Position numbers and translations under genes: made by a program
The notes under the pieces: model-generated
What the model was told of the DNA's origin: nothing
What the model saw: only the letters and a program-made list of their open reading frames with translations
The model's database searches: none
Assembly: GCF_000015165.1 (NCBI RefSeq)
Contig: NC_009485.1
Span: 1,776,001-1,840,000 of the forward strand
Reading direction: 5' to 3'
Length of the DNA stretch: 64,000 nt
Source of the DNA: Bradyrhizobium sp. BTAi1
Lineage (GTDB): Bacteria > Pseudomonadota > Alphaproteobacteria > Rhizobiales > Xanthobacteraceae
Shown here: piece by piece, positions 27,400 through 36,840 of the stretch
How positions within the stretch are numbered: position 1 is the stretch's first letter
Layout: every line of letters begins with the position of its first letter

Positions 27400-28020
27400 A
27401 TGAACAGGTTCATGGTGGGTGCTGCCGTCGCAGCGGCGCTGGGATCGGTGTCGGCGCAGGCGGCCGATTTCAATTACGGGCGCCAGGCGCCCTATACGGT
27501 GAACCAGCCGCTCAATGCCTATAGCTGGGCCGGCCCCTATCTCGGCGGCACGCTGGGCTATGAATGGGGATCGGTCGGCAACAACCCGACCAAGCCATCC
27601 GGCCTCGTCGGTGGCCTGACCGCGGGCTATAATTGGCAGAACGGCCCCTGGGTGTTCGGCGCCGAGGGCGACATCAACCTGACCGGGGCCAACGACACCT
27701 TCGCACCGTGGAAGTTCTCGAACCCCTGGTTCGGCACCGTGCGTGGCCGCGCGGGCTACGCCTTCAACAACATCCTGTTCTATGGCACCGGCGGTCTCGC
27801 TTTCGGCGGCTTGCGCGGCGAGACCTTCGGCCTCTCCGAATCCCACACCTCGCTGGGCTGGACGCTCGGCGCAGGCGCCGAGTTCGGCCTGGCGCAGAAC
27901 TGGACGGCCAAGATCGAGTATCTCTACATCGATCTCGACAGCAGCAATTTCGTGATCACGGGGGCGAAGAACGACTATCGCTTTGGAGTGGTGCGCGCAG
28001 GCATCAACTTCCATTTCTGA
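27400..28020 (+). CDS. outer-membrane beta-barrel protein (Omp25/31-like porin family)
   Basis: 206 residues. A signal peptide ends at SAQAADF. The mature protein has alternating aromatic/Gly strands (WAGPYLGGTLGYEWG, GGLTAGYNWQNGPWVFGAEG, GTVRGRAGYAFNNILFYGTGG, YLYIDLDSSNF) and ends in FHF with a terminal Phe, the BAM recognition signal. About eight strands are expected. A CtrA site lies upstream and an intrinsic terminator downstream. This class is abundant in rhizobial outer membranes. Confidence 0.93.
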   Translation: MNRFMVGAAVAAALGSVSAQAADFNYGRQAPYTVNQPLNAYSWAGPYLGGTLGYEWGSVGNNPTKPSGLVGGLTAGYNWQNGPWVFGAEGDINLTGANDTFAPWKFSNPWFGTVRGRAGYAFNNILFYGTGGLAFGGLRGETFGLSESHTSLGWTLGAGAEFGLAQNWTAKIEYLYIDLDSSNFVITGAKNDYRFGVVRAGINFHF

Positions 28021-28060
28021 TAGGAAAAAATTAGGAAGAAGAAACGCCGAACAACAACCT

Positions 28061-28090
28061 CCCGGCCGCGCGAGCGGCCGGGATTTTTTT
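28061..28090 (+). terminator. intrinsic terminator of the beta-barrel gene
   Basis: An 8-bp stem CCCGGCCG (28061-28068) with CGGCCGGG (28075-28082) is followed by seven T at 28084-28090. It lies 41 bases after the stop codon. The rest of the gap to 28355 holds a degenerate copy of the rhizobial GCATGATCCGG repeat (about 28103-28160) and nothing else I can recognise. Confidence 0.92.
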
Positions 28091-28355
28091 GGTCGCGCGG
28101 GCGCGATCCGGAAAAGCGGCAACCGCTTCTCCGCAAGGAGCAGGCTCGAACAAAGCGATCAGTTCATGATGCCGCTCCGGATGCGCCGCATGATCTGTTC
28201 GGGACAGGCGCGCAGCATCATCGGCAACGGCGTGAAAGCCGTGCACGCGACCCGGCCGGGAGCCAGCACTTTCAGACAAACGGATGGTTTGACGTCGAGC
28301 CGCCCGCGATCTGCGACCGCTTTTCAAGCGCGGTCGCGATGGCGCGGGCGTCGCT

Positions 28356-28571
28356 CTAGGACGACAGCACCAAGTTCACCGCTTTGGGGCCCTTGCCCTT
28401 CTTGTCCGGCTCGACCTCGAAGCTGATACGCTGTCCTTCGCTCAGATCCTTCAAGCCGGCGCGCTCCACTGCCGTGATATGCACGAACACGTCGCGCCCA
28501 CCATCGTCCGGCTTGATGAAGCCGTAGCCGCGTTCACCATTGAAGAATTTGACTGTCCCAGTCATGGCCAT
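28356..28571 (-). CDS. cold-shock domain protein
   Basis: 71-residue single-stranded nucleic-acid-binding protein. Both RNA-binding motifs are present: RGYGFI (RNP1) and VFVHI (RNP2), within TGTVKFFNGERGYGFIKPDD. A strong GGAGGAG site stands seven bases before the ATG at 28571. It is a stand-alone gene. Such proteins act as RNA chaperones in growth or cold response. Confidence 0.95.
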   Translation of the reverse strand: MAMTGTVKFFNGERGYGFIKPDDGGRDVFVHITAVERAGLKDLSEGQRISFEVEPDKKGKGPKAVNLVLSS

Positions 28572-28822
28572 CGGGAAACTCCTCCCCCGCATTGCTTCCT
28601 CCACTGCGCGTCTGCGCAGCGTCCGACCGGACATCACTTTGATCGGAAAGCGTTGGCCACCTTAACGTCCAGCGCTCATCACGCCGGAACGTCGGATCTT
28701 GTTAGGCCTTGATCACCCCGCCGCAACCATTCGCGGAAGCGGAACGTAAAGCCAGTCTTACAATCGGACACTGTAATACGGTTCCGCGCCGATTGACTAC
28801 GGCTTTTCGACCGGTGCCCGCT

Positions 28823-29683
28823 TCAAGCTTTGGGGAATTCCAGCCGAAACCGTGCGGCGCCACCTTGGCCCAGCGGGCGTTGCAGCTCCTGCAGGATCAG
28901 CTTGAGCTCATCATGCAATGTCCAAGGCGGGTTGACCACCAGCAGGCCGGTCGAGGTCAGCGCCTCGCCCTCGATCTGCGGCGCCACGCTGAACTCGATC
29001 CGCAGCACCTTGCCCGGCGGCTTCGCCGCGGCTGCGAGATGGGCGACGCGCTCCGCCAGTTGCTCGGTGGCGCGGCGGCTCTTGGCCGGGTACCAGAGCA
29101 CATAGATACCGGTTGTCCATTTGGCGAACGCGGTCGCGAAGCGGTCTGCGAGACGCTCGAACTCATCCTTGGCTTCGAAGGCGGGGTCGATCAGCACGAG
29201 GCCGCGACGCTCATTCGGCGGTACGAAAGCCGGCAAGGCGACCCAACCGTCGAGATCGACGACGCGGGCCTGCGTGTCGCGGCGCAGCGCATCGATCAAT
29301 TGCTTGCGCGGGACCGGCGCCAGCTCGCACAGGGTCATCCGGTCTTGCGGCCGCAGCAGCGCGCGGGCGATCAGTGGCGAGCCGGGATAGGCGACGAGCT
29401 CGCCGGGCGGATTGAAGGATCTGACGATGTCGAGATAGGGCGCGACCAGCGCATAGGCCTGCTCGGACAGCCGCGCCTGCAACAGTCGCGCGATGCCGGT
29501 GAGGAATTCGCCGCTGCGTGTGGCCTCGTCGCCGGTGAGATCATACAGGCCGGCGCCGGCATGGGTGTCGATGACACGAAACGCGGCCGGCTTCTCCTGG
29601 AGGTAGACCAGAATGCGCGTCAGCACGATGTGCTTGATGACGTCGGCAAAGCCGCCGGCGTGAAAGGCATGTCGGTAATTCAT
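28823..29683 (-). CDS. rlmJ: 23S rRNA (adenine2030-N6)-methyltransferase RlmJ
   Basis: 286 residues. The start MNYRHAFHAGGFADVIKH is the RlmJ signature, followed by FRVIDTHAGAGLYDL, the SAM site. The catalytic motif, normally DPPY or DPPF, reads LIDPAFE here: the second Pro is Ala (codons CCC GCC). The Asp that contacts the adenine is kept. Length is normal. I chose the ATG at 29683; upstream in-frame codons do not fit the family. Confidence 0.93.
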   Translation of the reverse strand: MNYRHAFHAGGFADVIKHIVLTRILVYLQEKPAAFRVIDTHAGAGLYDLTGDEATRSGEFLTGIARLLQARLSEQAYALVAPYLDIVRSFNPPGELVAYPGSPLIARALLRPQDRMTLCELAPVPRKQLIDALRRDTQARVVDLDGWVALPAFVPPNERRGLVLIDPAFEAKDEFERLADRFATAFAKWTTGIYVLWYPAKSRRATEQLAERVAHLAAAAKPPGKVLRIEFSVAPQIEGEALTSTGLLVVNPPWTLHDELKLILQELQRPLGQGGAARFRLEFPKA

Positions 29684-29806
29684 GCCGCAGCAGTTACGCC
29701 GTTCCGGATGAAAAGGGTACCCCGGCGATGCGCCGGCCGCGGACAACGAACAGCCCGCGGCCGGGAATGCAGGCTTGCCGACCCCCGGCCCTTGCCCGGC
29801 GGACTG

Positions 29807-30508
29807 CTAGCCGCCGCGGACCGGCGGCATGTTGACCTCGTCGCGGCGGCAGGCCTGGCGATCGACTTCGTCGCAGTTGCGGAATTCCAGATCCTTCGAC
29901 AGGCAGATCCGCACCTCGCTCAACCGGGTGCGGTTGCAGGTGATGGCGATGGCCGAACTGGTGAGCTTGGGATTGGCCTTGATGAAGGCCTCCTCGACCG
30001 CGGTGGGGGTGACCGTCTTGGCCTGCGACAAATCGAGGAATTCCTCCGGGATCTTGATCGCGGCGCGTGCCTTGCGGATGGTTTCGAAATAGGTCTTCGC
30101 GGACAGGCCGGCGCAGGTGCCGTGCTTGTCCCACTCGTTGTAGATCAGCCCCGGCGCCGGCATCAGATCGAGCATCGAGGTCATGATGTTGCGCGGCAGG
30201 CGCGGCGCCGGCTGCTCGCAATATTCGGGATAGCCATTTTCATATTGCGGCCAAAGCCCATGCACGACGAACGAATAGGGCCGTCCGCTGCATTGCTGGG
30301 AGCGGCTGCCGCGGCCGCCGCGCTCTTCGGCCTCGGCGCAGAACGAGGGCGACCAGGAGAGCGACAGCACGTAGAAATCGAACGCGCCCGGCGCGTTCTG
30401 GCGCCGGTCCTGGGCGCCGGCGGGCCCGGCCCCGAGGGCGCAGAGCAACGCGATACAGGCGGCCGTTCTGAACAGCAGGGCGGCAGGTCGGCGCAGGCAT
30501 TCGAACAT
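29807..30508 (-). CDS. ribonuclease T2 family protein, secreted
   Basis: 233 residues with a signal peptide (LLFRTAACIALLCALGAGPAGAQ). Both catalytic segments are intact: CAS1 SFVVHGLWP and CAS2 NEWDKHGTC, each with its catalytic His. Six or more Cys in the mature part can form disulfides. GGGGAG lies ahead of the ATG at 30508. It probably degrades RNA in the periplasm for nutrient recovery. Confidence 0.94.
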   Translation of the reverse strand: MFECLRRPAALLFRTAACIALLCALGAGPAGAQDRRQNAPGAFDFYVLSLSWSPSFCAEAEERGGRGSRSQQCSGRPYSFVVHGLWPQYENGYPEYCEQPAPRLPRNIMTSMLDLMPAPGLIYNEWDKHGTCAGLSAKTYFETIRKARAAIKIPEEFLDLSQAKTVTPTAVEEAFIKANPKLTSSAIAITCNRTRLSEVRICLSKDLEFRNCDEVDRQACRRDEVNMPPVRGG

Positions 30509-30642
30509 GGTTAACTCCCCGGAGAATTCCAGGAACTTAGCAGTCGGCGGGAACATTTCAAGAACAAAGATGACGCTGCGCGCGGCCGGCTCTGTCACAT
30601 GCGCGAAACCTGCCGATCAACAAGCAGCAGGTGGCGAGTGGA

Positions 30643-31107
30643 TCAGGGCTTGGCGGCGCGGCAGGCCGGATTGAAGGCCCAGTTGCGGTCAAGGCCGACG
30701 ACGCAGAACTCGACGCCCTGGTCGTAGCCGGCGAAGCCGCCATCCTCGATGATCGAGTAGTTGACGGTCCGCACCTTGCCGTCGCTAACCATCACGCTGC
30801 CGGTGCAGAACCGGCGCGGAATGTTATCGGACTGCCAGGGGCGGAACGCGATCTCACGGACATTGGCGACGCCGGTGATCGTCAGCGTCGAATTCCAGAA
30901 GGTGCTTTCCTTCTCCTGGAACCGCGACACGATCGTCGGAACGGCTGCCTCGCAGGGCGCGACTCGGCCTTCATATTTCGGGCCGGACAGCCAGAAGTTC
31001 ATCTCCAGCGGATTGGCGGCCTTGGCGGGAGCGGACGCGGCAAGCGTGGCCAGCAGCGCGCCACAAACCGCGCCGAACGTCTTGAAAGCTGTGCTGAAGT
31101 CGCGCAT
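30643..31107 (-). CDS. secreted protein of unknown function
   Basis: 154 residues. The ATG at 31107 starts a signal peptide (FKTFGAVCGALLATLAASAPAKA). The mature region has four Cys (VAPCEAAVP, RRFCTGSV, VEFCVVG, NPACRAA), which suggests two disulfide bonds in the periplasm. Sequence in the middle (FWNSTLTITGVANVREIAF) looks like a small beta-rich domain. No domain is recognised. It is divergent from the next small exported protein. Confidence 0.75.
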   Translation of the reverse strand: MRDFSTAFKTFGAVCGALLATLAASAPAKAANPLEMNFWLSGPKYEGRVAPCEAAVPTIVSRFQEKESTFWNSTLTITGVANVREIAFRPWQSDNIPRRFCTGSVMVSDGKVRTVNYSIIEDGGFAGYDQGVEFCVVGLDRNWAFNPACRAAKP

Positions 31108-31276
31108 GGGCCGTCCGCAAAGGCTGGATCTGAGGGAGAGACCGTGCCGCGACCGCCCCAGCAGGTCAAGTGCAACGCGGCAACACTCCACGATTAGTCC
31201 TGTTAACCGCAGGCCGGTGTTCTTTTCTTGGCCGGACATGACCTTTAGGATGACAGACCAGCGCAAGGAGAATGCA

Positions 31277-31597
31277 ATGCGGATGCTGAAGGGCGGGATC
31301 GCGAAGGCCCGATTCGGAACGATGGCTGGCCTGATGGCCGCCATGGCGGTGCTGGCGGTCGCGCCCGCCCACGCCGATTGGGTGCCGCCGATCAAGGGCA
31401 ACGACACCGGCGGCATCATCGCCTATCCGGTGGCGCAGACCGCTGATGCCCGCCAGATCGCGGCTGATCACTGCGCCTCCTACGGCAAGGTCGCGAAATT
31501 CCTCGCGGTCGATGCGCGTTATGGCGGCTATGTGTCCTTTGCCTGCCGCTGGGTGCCTTACGGTTCGGCGCAGCGGCCCTTGCGGACGCTGTACTGA
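31277..31597 (+). CDS. small exported protein of unknown function
   Basis: 106 residues starting at ATG 31277 with AAGGAG seven bases before. A signal peptide ends near PAHADW. The mature part (KGNDTGGIIAYPVAQTADARQ, HCASYGKVAKFL, FACRWVPYG) has two Cys that could form a disulfide bond. It does not resemble a family that I can name. The following DUF3617 gene is 81 bases downstream in the same direction. Confidence 0.75.
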   Translation: MRMLKGGIAKARFGTMAGLMAAMAVLAVAPAHADWVPPIKGNDTGGIIAYPVAQTADARQIAADHCASYGKVAKFLAVDARYGGYVSFACRWVPYGSAQRPLRTLY

Positions 31598-31678
31598 ACC
31601 GAATCGTGGCCTGACTAAACTAACGCCATGATTCGGCGTCATCGGTCCGCCGATCGACAGCAAAGCCGGAACACAATC

Positions 31679-32224
31679 ATGACACGTCAGCGCCTCGTCC
31701 TCGGAGCTCTTTGTTGCGGCCTTCTGGGCGGAACGGCGGGCGTCGCTTTTGCCCTCGACCTGCCGGTGCGCAAGCCGGGCCTGTGGGAGCTCAAGATGCT
31801 CAGCGCCGGCGGCCAGACGCCGGAGGCGACGATGCAGCATTGCACCGACGAGACCACCGACAAGGAGATGAACAACTTCGCTTCGCCGATGGCGCAGCAG
31901 GTCTGCTCCAAGCAGGACATCCAGAAGACCGCCACCGGCTACGCCACCGATTCGGTGTGCAATTTCGGCGGCATCAATACGACGTCGCACGCCGACATCA
32001 CCGGCGACTTCAACTCCGCCTACACGGTGAAGACGATGTCGCGCGTCACCGGCGGCGCCGCCGGCACCGGTGTCAAGGATACCGCGATGACGATCGAGGC
32101 CAAGTGGCTCGGAGCCTGCAAGCCCGGCCAGAAGCCCGGCGACATCGTCATGCCCGGCGGCATGAAGATGAACATCAAGGACATGGGCAAGCTCAAGAAC
32201 CTGATCCCGGGTGTGAAGCAGTAG
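31679..32224 (+). CDS. DUF3617-like exported protein
   Basis: 181 residues with a signal peptide (LVLGALCCGLLGGTAGVAFA). The mature part begins KPGLWELKMLSAGG, the typical start of DUF3617 proteins. It then has CTDETTDKEM and VCSKQDIQKTATGYATDSVC, the Cys-containing core of that family. It ends in a Met/Lys/Gly-rich stretch (GDIVMPGGMKMNIKDMGKLK). Location is periplasmic by prediction; the function is unknown. Confidence 0.85.
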   Translation: MTRQRLVLGALCCGLLGGTAGVAFALDLPVRKPGLWELKMLSAGGQTPEATMQHCTDETTDKEMNNFASPMAQQVCSKQDIQKTATGYATDSVCNFGGINTTSHADITGDFNSAYTVKTMSRVTGGAAGTGVKDTAMTIEAKWLGACKPGQKPGDIVMPGGMKMNIKDMGKLKNLIPGVKQ

Positions 32225-32305
32225 CGCGCAAGATCGATCGCCGCACCTGTCGGCGAGCCGAGTGAACTACGAACGGGTTGCTGCGACGGCAGCGCGCTCC
32301 GCTGC

Positions 32306-33694
32306 TCAGACCGGGATCCGCACGCTGGCGCGCAATCCGCCCATCGGGCTGTCGCCGAGCGTGATGTCGCCGCCATGCGAGCGCGCAATGTCGCGGGCGA
32401 TGGCCAGGCCGAGGCCGGTGCCGCCTTCGTCCTGGTTGCGCGCGTCGTCCAGGCGTAGGAACGGCTTGAACACCTCCTCGCGCATCTCGGCCGGAATGCC
32501 CGGACCGTCATCATCGACCGTGATGGTGAGATAACGGTGGTCGCGATGGCCGGTGATGGCGATCGCATCGGCATGGCGGGCCGCGTTGGACACGAGGTTG
32601 CCGAGGCAGCGCTTCAGCGCCTGCGGCTTCACTGTGACAACCGGCAGGCCATGGAACGAGACCGTGGCGGAATGGCCGTTGCGCTCGGCGTCGCCGCGCA
32701 GCTCCTCCAGCGCGTTGGAGATATCGGTGGGCTGCGCGATCTCGCCATTGTCGCCGCGCGCAAACGCCAGATAATCCTCCAGCATATGCGACATCTCGTC
32801 GACATCCTTGCGCATGGCGTCGATCTCGGGGCTGTCGCCGAGCAGCGCCAGTTCGAGCTTGAAGCGCGTCAGGATGGTGCGTAGATCGTGGCTGACGCCG
32901 GCCAGCATGGCGGTGCGCTGCTCCATCGCGCGCTCGATGCGCGACTTCATCTCCAGGAACGCATGCGCCGCGCGCCGCACCTCGCGCGCCCCGCGCGGCC
33001 GGAAGTTGTGGACCTCGCGGCCCTTGCCGAAACTCTCGGCGGCATCGGCCAGCCGCAGGATCGGCTTGATCTGGTTGCGCAGGAACAGCACCGAGACGAT
33101 CAGCAGGATCGACGAGGTGCCGACCATCCAGAACAGGAAGATGTCGGTGTTCGAGGCATAGGCGGCGCCGCGCTGCGCGAACACCCGCATCACGGCATCG
33201 TCGAGCGCAATCCGGATCTCGACGAGGTTGGAGCGGCCGACAGTGTCGATCCAGAACGGGCGGCTGATCTGACGGCCGATCTGGCTGGACAGCGACTGGT
33301 CCAGCAGGTTGAAGAACGGCTTGGGGCCGGGCGGTGGCATGTCGCCGGCCGGCAGGAAGTCGACCACCAGATTGAGCCGCTGCTGCGCGATTCGCCGCAG
33401 CGTGGTGCGGTCCTTGTCCTGCGGATAGCCCTTGTAGATCTCGATCAGCGCCGCGACGTCCTGCACCACTGCGGCCGACAGTCGCCGCGTCACCGTGTTC
33501 CAGTGCCGCTCCATGAACACGCCGGCCACGACGGTCTGCAGGATCACCATCGGCACGATCATGATCAGCAGCGCGCGGGCATAGAGCCCTGTCGGCATCC
33601 AGCCCTTGAAAGCGTTGCCGACGATGCTGTTGACCCGCGACACCCGGCGCGAGGCGGTGCGGATGAGGGTGAGGCCGGTGTCGAGCGTGGTCAT
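32306..33694 (-). CDS. sensor histidine kinase (EnvZ-like, HAMP-HisKA-HATPase)
   Basis: 462 residues. First membrane segment LLIMIVPMVILQTVVAGVFM, a periplasmic domain of about 130 residues, second segment IFLFWMVGTSSILLIVSVLF, then HAMP, the phospho-acceptor box VSHDLRTILTRFKLEL, and the ATPase N, G1 and G2 boxes (NLVSNAARHAD, DDDGPGIP, GGTGLGLAIA). It probably phosphorylates the OmpR-type regulator encoded upstream, but a 318-base gap with a palindromic repeat divides the two genes. Confidence 0.95.
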   Translation of the reverse strand: MTTLDTGLTLIRTASRRVSRVNSIVGNAFKGWMPTGLYARALLIMIVPMVILQTVVAGVFMERHWNTVTRRLSAAVVQDVAALIEIYKGYPQDKDRTTLRRIAQQRLNLVVDFLPAGDMPPPGPKPFFNLLDQSLSSQIGRQISRPFWIDTVGRSNLVEIRIALDDAVMRVFAQRGAAYASNTDIFLFWMVGTSSILLIVSVLFLRNQIKPILRLADAAESFGKGREVHNFRPRGAREVRRAAHAFLEMKSRIERAMEQRTAMLAGVSHDLRTILTRFKLELALLGDSPEIDAMRKDVDEMSHMLEDYLAFARGDNGEIAQPTDISNALEELRGDAERNGHSATVSFHGLPVVTVKPQALKRCLGNLVSNAARHADAIAITGHRDHRYLTITVDDDGPGIPAEMREEVFKPFLRLDDARNQDEGGTGLGLAIARDIARSHGGDITLGDSPMGGLRASVRIPV

Positions 33695-33743
33695 GTCAGA
33701 GAGAGCATTGTTGTTGTTGCACGACCGTCCACGGCAGGGTCGG

Positions 33744-33906
33744 TGCACCCTCTCCCCTTGTGGGAGAGGGTGGTTTCGAACGAAGTTCAAAACCGGGTGA
33801 GGGATATGCTTCCGCGATCTCGTCTGCAGAGATAGACCCCTCACCCGGCTCGCATGTCGCTCCGCTCATGCGATCCCCCCTCTCCCACAAGGGGAGAGGC
33901 TGCACC
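33744..33906. repeat. intergenic palindromic repeat, family A, copy 3
   Basis: CACCCTCTCCCCTTGTGGGA at the left and CCTCTCCCACAAGGGGAGAG at the right can pair over about 20 bases. It fills most of the gap (33695-34012) between the regulator and kinase genes of one apparent operon, where it could cut or weaken the message for the kinase. Confidence 0.85.
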
Positions 33907-34012
33907 GACCGTGCGGCGAGGGCGTCGTAAGCCTCAGCGTTCGAGAGAAGCGGACGAGCATGACCGCCACCGGAGAAACAGACGCGCGTGATGTCGGAGC
34001 AGTTTTTCATAC

Positions 34013-34744
34013 TCAGCCCGAAACCATCAGCCGGTAGCCGATGCCGCGCACGGCCTGCAGGAACAGCGGGTTGGCGGGATCGATCTCGAGCTTGCGGCGC
34101 AGGCGGTTGATCTGGACGTCGACGGCGCGCTCGTTGACGGTGCCGTTGCCGGTCAGCGCGCCGCGCGGCACGGTTTCGCCGCGGGCATTGGCGAGGATGC
34201 GCAGCATCTCGCGCTCGCGGTCGGTGAGATGGACGATCTCCTCGCCCTGTTTCAATTCGCCGCGCGCCAGATGATAGACGAACGGGCCGAACGCGATCTG
34301 CTCGATGACCTCCTCGGCCGGCGGCGGCGCCGCCCGCTTGAGGATGTTGCCGATGCGCAGCGCCAGTTCGCGTGGTTCAAACGGCTTGGCCACGTAGTCA
34401 TCCGCGCCGAGCTGCAGGCCCTCGATGCGGCTGTCCGGCTCGGCGCGCGCGGTGAGCATCACGATCGGCACCGAGGATTGGGTGCGGATGAAGCGGGCGA
34501 GGTCGAAGCCGCTTTCGCCCGGCATCATCACGTCGAGGATCAGGAGATCGAAATGCAGGCCGGTCAGTTTGGCGCGCGCGTCGCTCGCACTCGCCGCGGT
34601 GGTGACGCGATAGCCTTCGCCGCGCAGGAAGCGCGACAAGAGATCGCGGATGCGGCGGTCGTCGTCGACGAGCAACAGATGCGGTGCGTCGTCGGCCGGC
34701 GTCTGCGGCGGATGGGAGGTGATGGCGGCGATCGGCACGGTCAC
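34013..34744 (-). CDS. OmpR-family response regulator
   Basis: 243 residues. Receiver domain with LLVDDDRRIRDLL, phospho-Asp in LLILDVMMPGESG, Thr in VMLTARA and Lys in DYVAKPFEPREL. The winged-helix DNA-binding domain follows (LTDREREMLRIL, VDVQINRLRRKLE, RGIGYRLM). It starts at GTG 34744, overlapping the MarR gene stop as GTGA. The MarR/OmpR pair resembles petP-petR of Rhodobacter, which controls cytochrome bc1 expression, but I cannot prove orthology. Confidence 0.93.
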   Translation of the reverse strand: MTVPIAAITSHPPQTPADDAPHLLLVDDDRRIRDLLSRFLRGEGYRVTTAASASDARAKLTGLHFDLLILDVMMPGESGFDLARFIRTQSSVPIVMLTARAEPDSRIEGLQLGADDYVAKPFEPRELALRIGNILKRAAPPPAEEVIEQIAFGPFVYHLARGELKQGEEIVHLTDREREMLRILANARGETVPRGALTGNGTVNERAVDVQINRLRRKLEIDPANPLFLQAVRGIGYRLMVSG

Positions 34745-35292
34745 TCCTTGGCAGCGGCGACGGGCGTCCTGAAAATGGCTTCCAGCACCTTGTCCGGATC
34801 GTCGCGATCGATCATCGCGCGCAGGAACTGCCGGACCTTGTCGGCGCCGGCCGGTCCGATCTGCTCCAGCGCATGATCGATGCGCCGCGTCTGCAGCCCG
34901 GCCAGCTTGGCCACCAGCGCCTCGCCCTTGGGCGTGGCAAAAAGAAGGCGCTGCCGGCGATCATTGTTGCCGGTCTTCTGCACGATGTAGCCCTCGTCGA
35001 GCAGTTGCTTGAGCACGCGTCCGAGCGACTGCTTGGTGATGCGCAGCACGTCCAGCAGATCGGCGACCTTCAGGCCGGGATAGCGGGTGACGAAATGCAT
35101 CACGCGGTGATGCGCGCGGCCGAAGCCGAACGCCTCCAGCTCCTGATCCGCATCGCCGACGAAGTCGCGATAGGCGAAGAACAGGAGCTCGATGATGTCC
35201 CAGCGCAGCGGCTCTCCGTCTGCACCGGCCTGAGGCTCGGCTGCCCGCAGCTCGGGACTCAATACCGGAGACGAGAAATTTATGTCAGCCAT
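34741..35292 (-). CDS. MarR-family transcriptional regulator
   Basis: 183 residues. The winged helix is visible as VMHFVTRYPGLKVADLLDVL followed by the recognition helix TKQSLGRVLKQLLDEGYI and the wing RLLFATPKGEAL. It heads a transcript with an OmpR-type regulator and a histidine kinase. A weak dyad, AATGTTACAAAACAAT at 35312-35327, lies about 20 bases before the start and could be an autoregulatory operator. Confidence 0.9.
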   Translation of the reverse strand: MADINFSSPVLSPELRAAEPQAGADGEPLRWDIIELLFFAYRDFVGDADQELEAFGFGRAHHRVMHFVTRYPGLKVADLLDVLRITKQSLGRVLKQLLDEGYIVQKTGNNDRRQRLLFATPKGEALVAKLAGLQTRRIDHALEQIGPAGADKVRQFLRAMIDRDDPDKVLEAIFRTPVAAAKE

Positions 35293-35633
35293 ATTGACGT
35301 TTCTGCGGTTCAATGTTACAAAACAATCGCCCGCCACGAAATTTTTGATCGTTCATGGATGGCGACGGTTTCAGGACGTGACTGAACGGGTTAGGCAACC
35401 CGGACGGGTGTCCGGGGCCACTGATTGAACAACCGTGTGATGTCGAGCGGCATTTCGGCAAACCATACTGGACTTCCGCCGGGCGCAAAAGCATGTCCTG
35501 TGACGGCATGCTTGCCTGGCGACCGGCTCAAGGACCGGCCGCGGCTGGTCCGACATTCAAAGAGCCGACTGAACCGGACGGGCAGGTCGGCCACAGAACT
35601 CGCGCATGGCGATCAAGCGGGGGAAGCAAGGAC
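35293..35633. promoter_or_regulatory. divergent promoter region between marR-type gene and ilvE
   Basis: 341 bases with no credible gene. The part next to the MarR gene is AT-rich by local standards (35309-35355), which suits promoter and operator function. No firm -35/-10 pair can be assigned. Confidence 0.4.
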
Positions 35634-36713
35634 ATGACTTTGACATTCGACATCAAGCCGACGACCAACCCCACCTCCGACCAGGAGCGCGCCGCCAAGC
35701 TCGCCAATCCGGGCTTCGGCCGCGTGTTCACCGATCACATGGCCGTGGTCCAATTCAGCCAGGACAAGGGCTGGCACAGCGCGCGCGTCGAATCCCGCGC
35801 CAACTTCCCGCTCGATCCGGCTGCCGCGGTGCTGCACTACGCGCAGGAGATCTTCGAAGGGCTGAAGGCCTATAAGCGTGACGATGGCGGCGTGAACCTG
35901 TTTCGGCCCGACGCCAATGCGCAGCGCTTCTGGAACTCGGCCGAGCGCATGGCGATGGCGCAGCTGCCGCAGAACGTCTTCATCGAGGCGGTCGAGCAGC
36001 TCGTGCGGATCGACCGCGCCTGGATCCCCGGCGGCGAGGGCAGCCTGTATCTGCGTCCCTTCATGATCGCCAACGAAGTGTTCCTCGGCGTGAAGCCGTC
36101 GGCGGAATACATCTTCGCGGTGATCGCCTCGCCGGTCGGTTCCTATTTCAAGGGCGGCCCGGCGCCGGTCTCGATCTGGGTCTCGGAGAACTACACCCGC
36201 GCCGCCGTCGGCGGCACCGGCGGCGTCAAATGCGGCGGCAATTATGCCGCCAGCCTCAAGGCGCAGGCCGAGGCGATCGCGCATGGCTGCGACCAGGTCG
36301 TGTTCCTGGACGCGATCGAGCGCCGCTATGTCGAGGAGCTCGGCGGCATGAACGTGTTCTTCGTGTTCGACGACGGCTCGCTGTCGACGCCGCCTTTGGG
36401 CACCATCCTGCCGGGCATCACCCGCGACTCCATCATCAAGCTGGCGCGCGACGCCGGCCGCGAGGTGCGCGAGGAGGCCTATGCAATCGACCAGTGGCGC
36501 GCGGACGCCAAGAGCGGCAAGCTCAAGGAGGCGTTCGCCTGCGGCACCGCCGCGGTCATCTCGCCGATCGGCAAGGTGCGCTCGGCGAGCGGCGATGTCC
36601 TGATCAATGGCGGCGAGGCCGGCCCGGTCGCCATGGGCCTGCGCAAGCAGCTCGTCGATATCCAGTACGGCCGCAGCGCGGATCCGCACAACTGGATCCG
36701 GGATGTGAAGTAG
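35634..36713 (+). CDS. ilvE: branched-chain amino acid aminotransferase
   Basis: 359-residue class IV PLP enzyme for the last step of Ile, Leu and Val synthesis. The fold matches the longer, eukaryote-like BCAT group: [15 protein letters not shown], the PLP Lys in [15 protein letters not shown], and [19 protein letters not shown] lies ahead of the ATG at 35634. It is probably transcribed alone. Confidence 0.95.
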   Translation: MTLTFDIKPTTNPTSDQERAAKLANPGFGRVFTDHMAVVQFSQDKGWHSARVESRANFPLDPAAAVLHYAQEIFEGLKAYKRDDGGVNLFRPDANAQRFWNSAERMAMAQLPQNVFIEAVEQLVRIDRAWIPGGEGSLYLRPFMIANEVFLGVKPSAEYIFAVIASPVGSYFKGGPAPVSIWVSENYTRAAVGGTGGVKCGGNYAASLKAQAEAIAHGCDQVVFLDAIERRYVEELGGMNVFFVFDDGSLSTPPLGTILPGITRDSIIKLARDAGREVREEAYAIDQWRADAKSGKLKEAFACGTAAVISPIGKVRSASGDVLINGGEAGPVAMGLRKQLVDIQYGRSADPHNWIRDVK

Positions 36714-36739
36714 GGGGCTGTTGCTCCGACAAAGGTCGA

Positions 36740-36840
36740 CTCCCCTCGCCCTTGCGGGGAGGGGTCGGGGGCGGGGTCCCAGGAAAGACTGCCCGTGTGG
36801 CCCCCCGCCCCGACCCTCCCCCGCAAGGGGGGAGGGGGCA
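36740..36840. repeat. intergenic palindromic repeat, family A, copy 4
   Basis: CTCGCCCTTGCGGGGAGGGG on the left and CCTCCCCCGCAAGGGGGGAG on the right, with CGGGGGCGGGG/CCCCGCCCCG next inward. It lies in the 364-base gap between ilvE and hisS. The remainder of the gap shows no gene. Confidence 0.85.
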
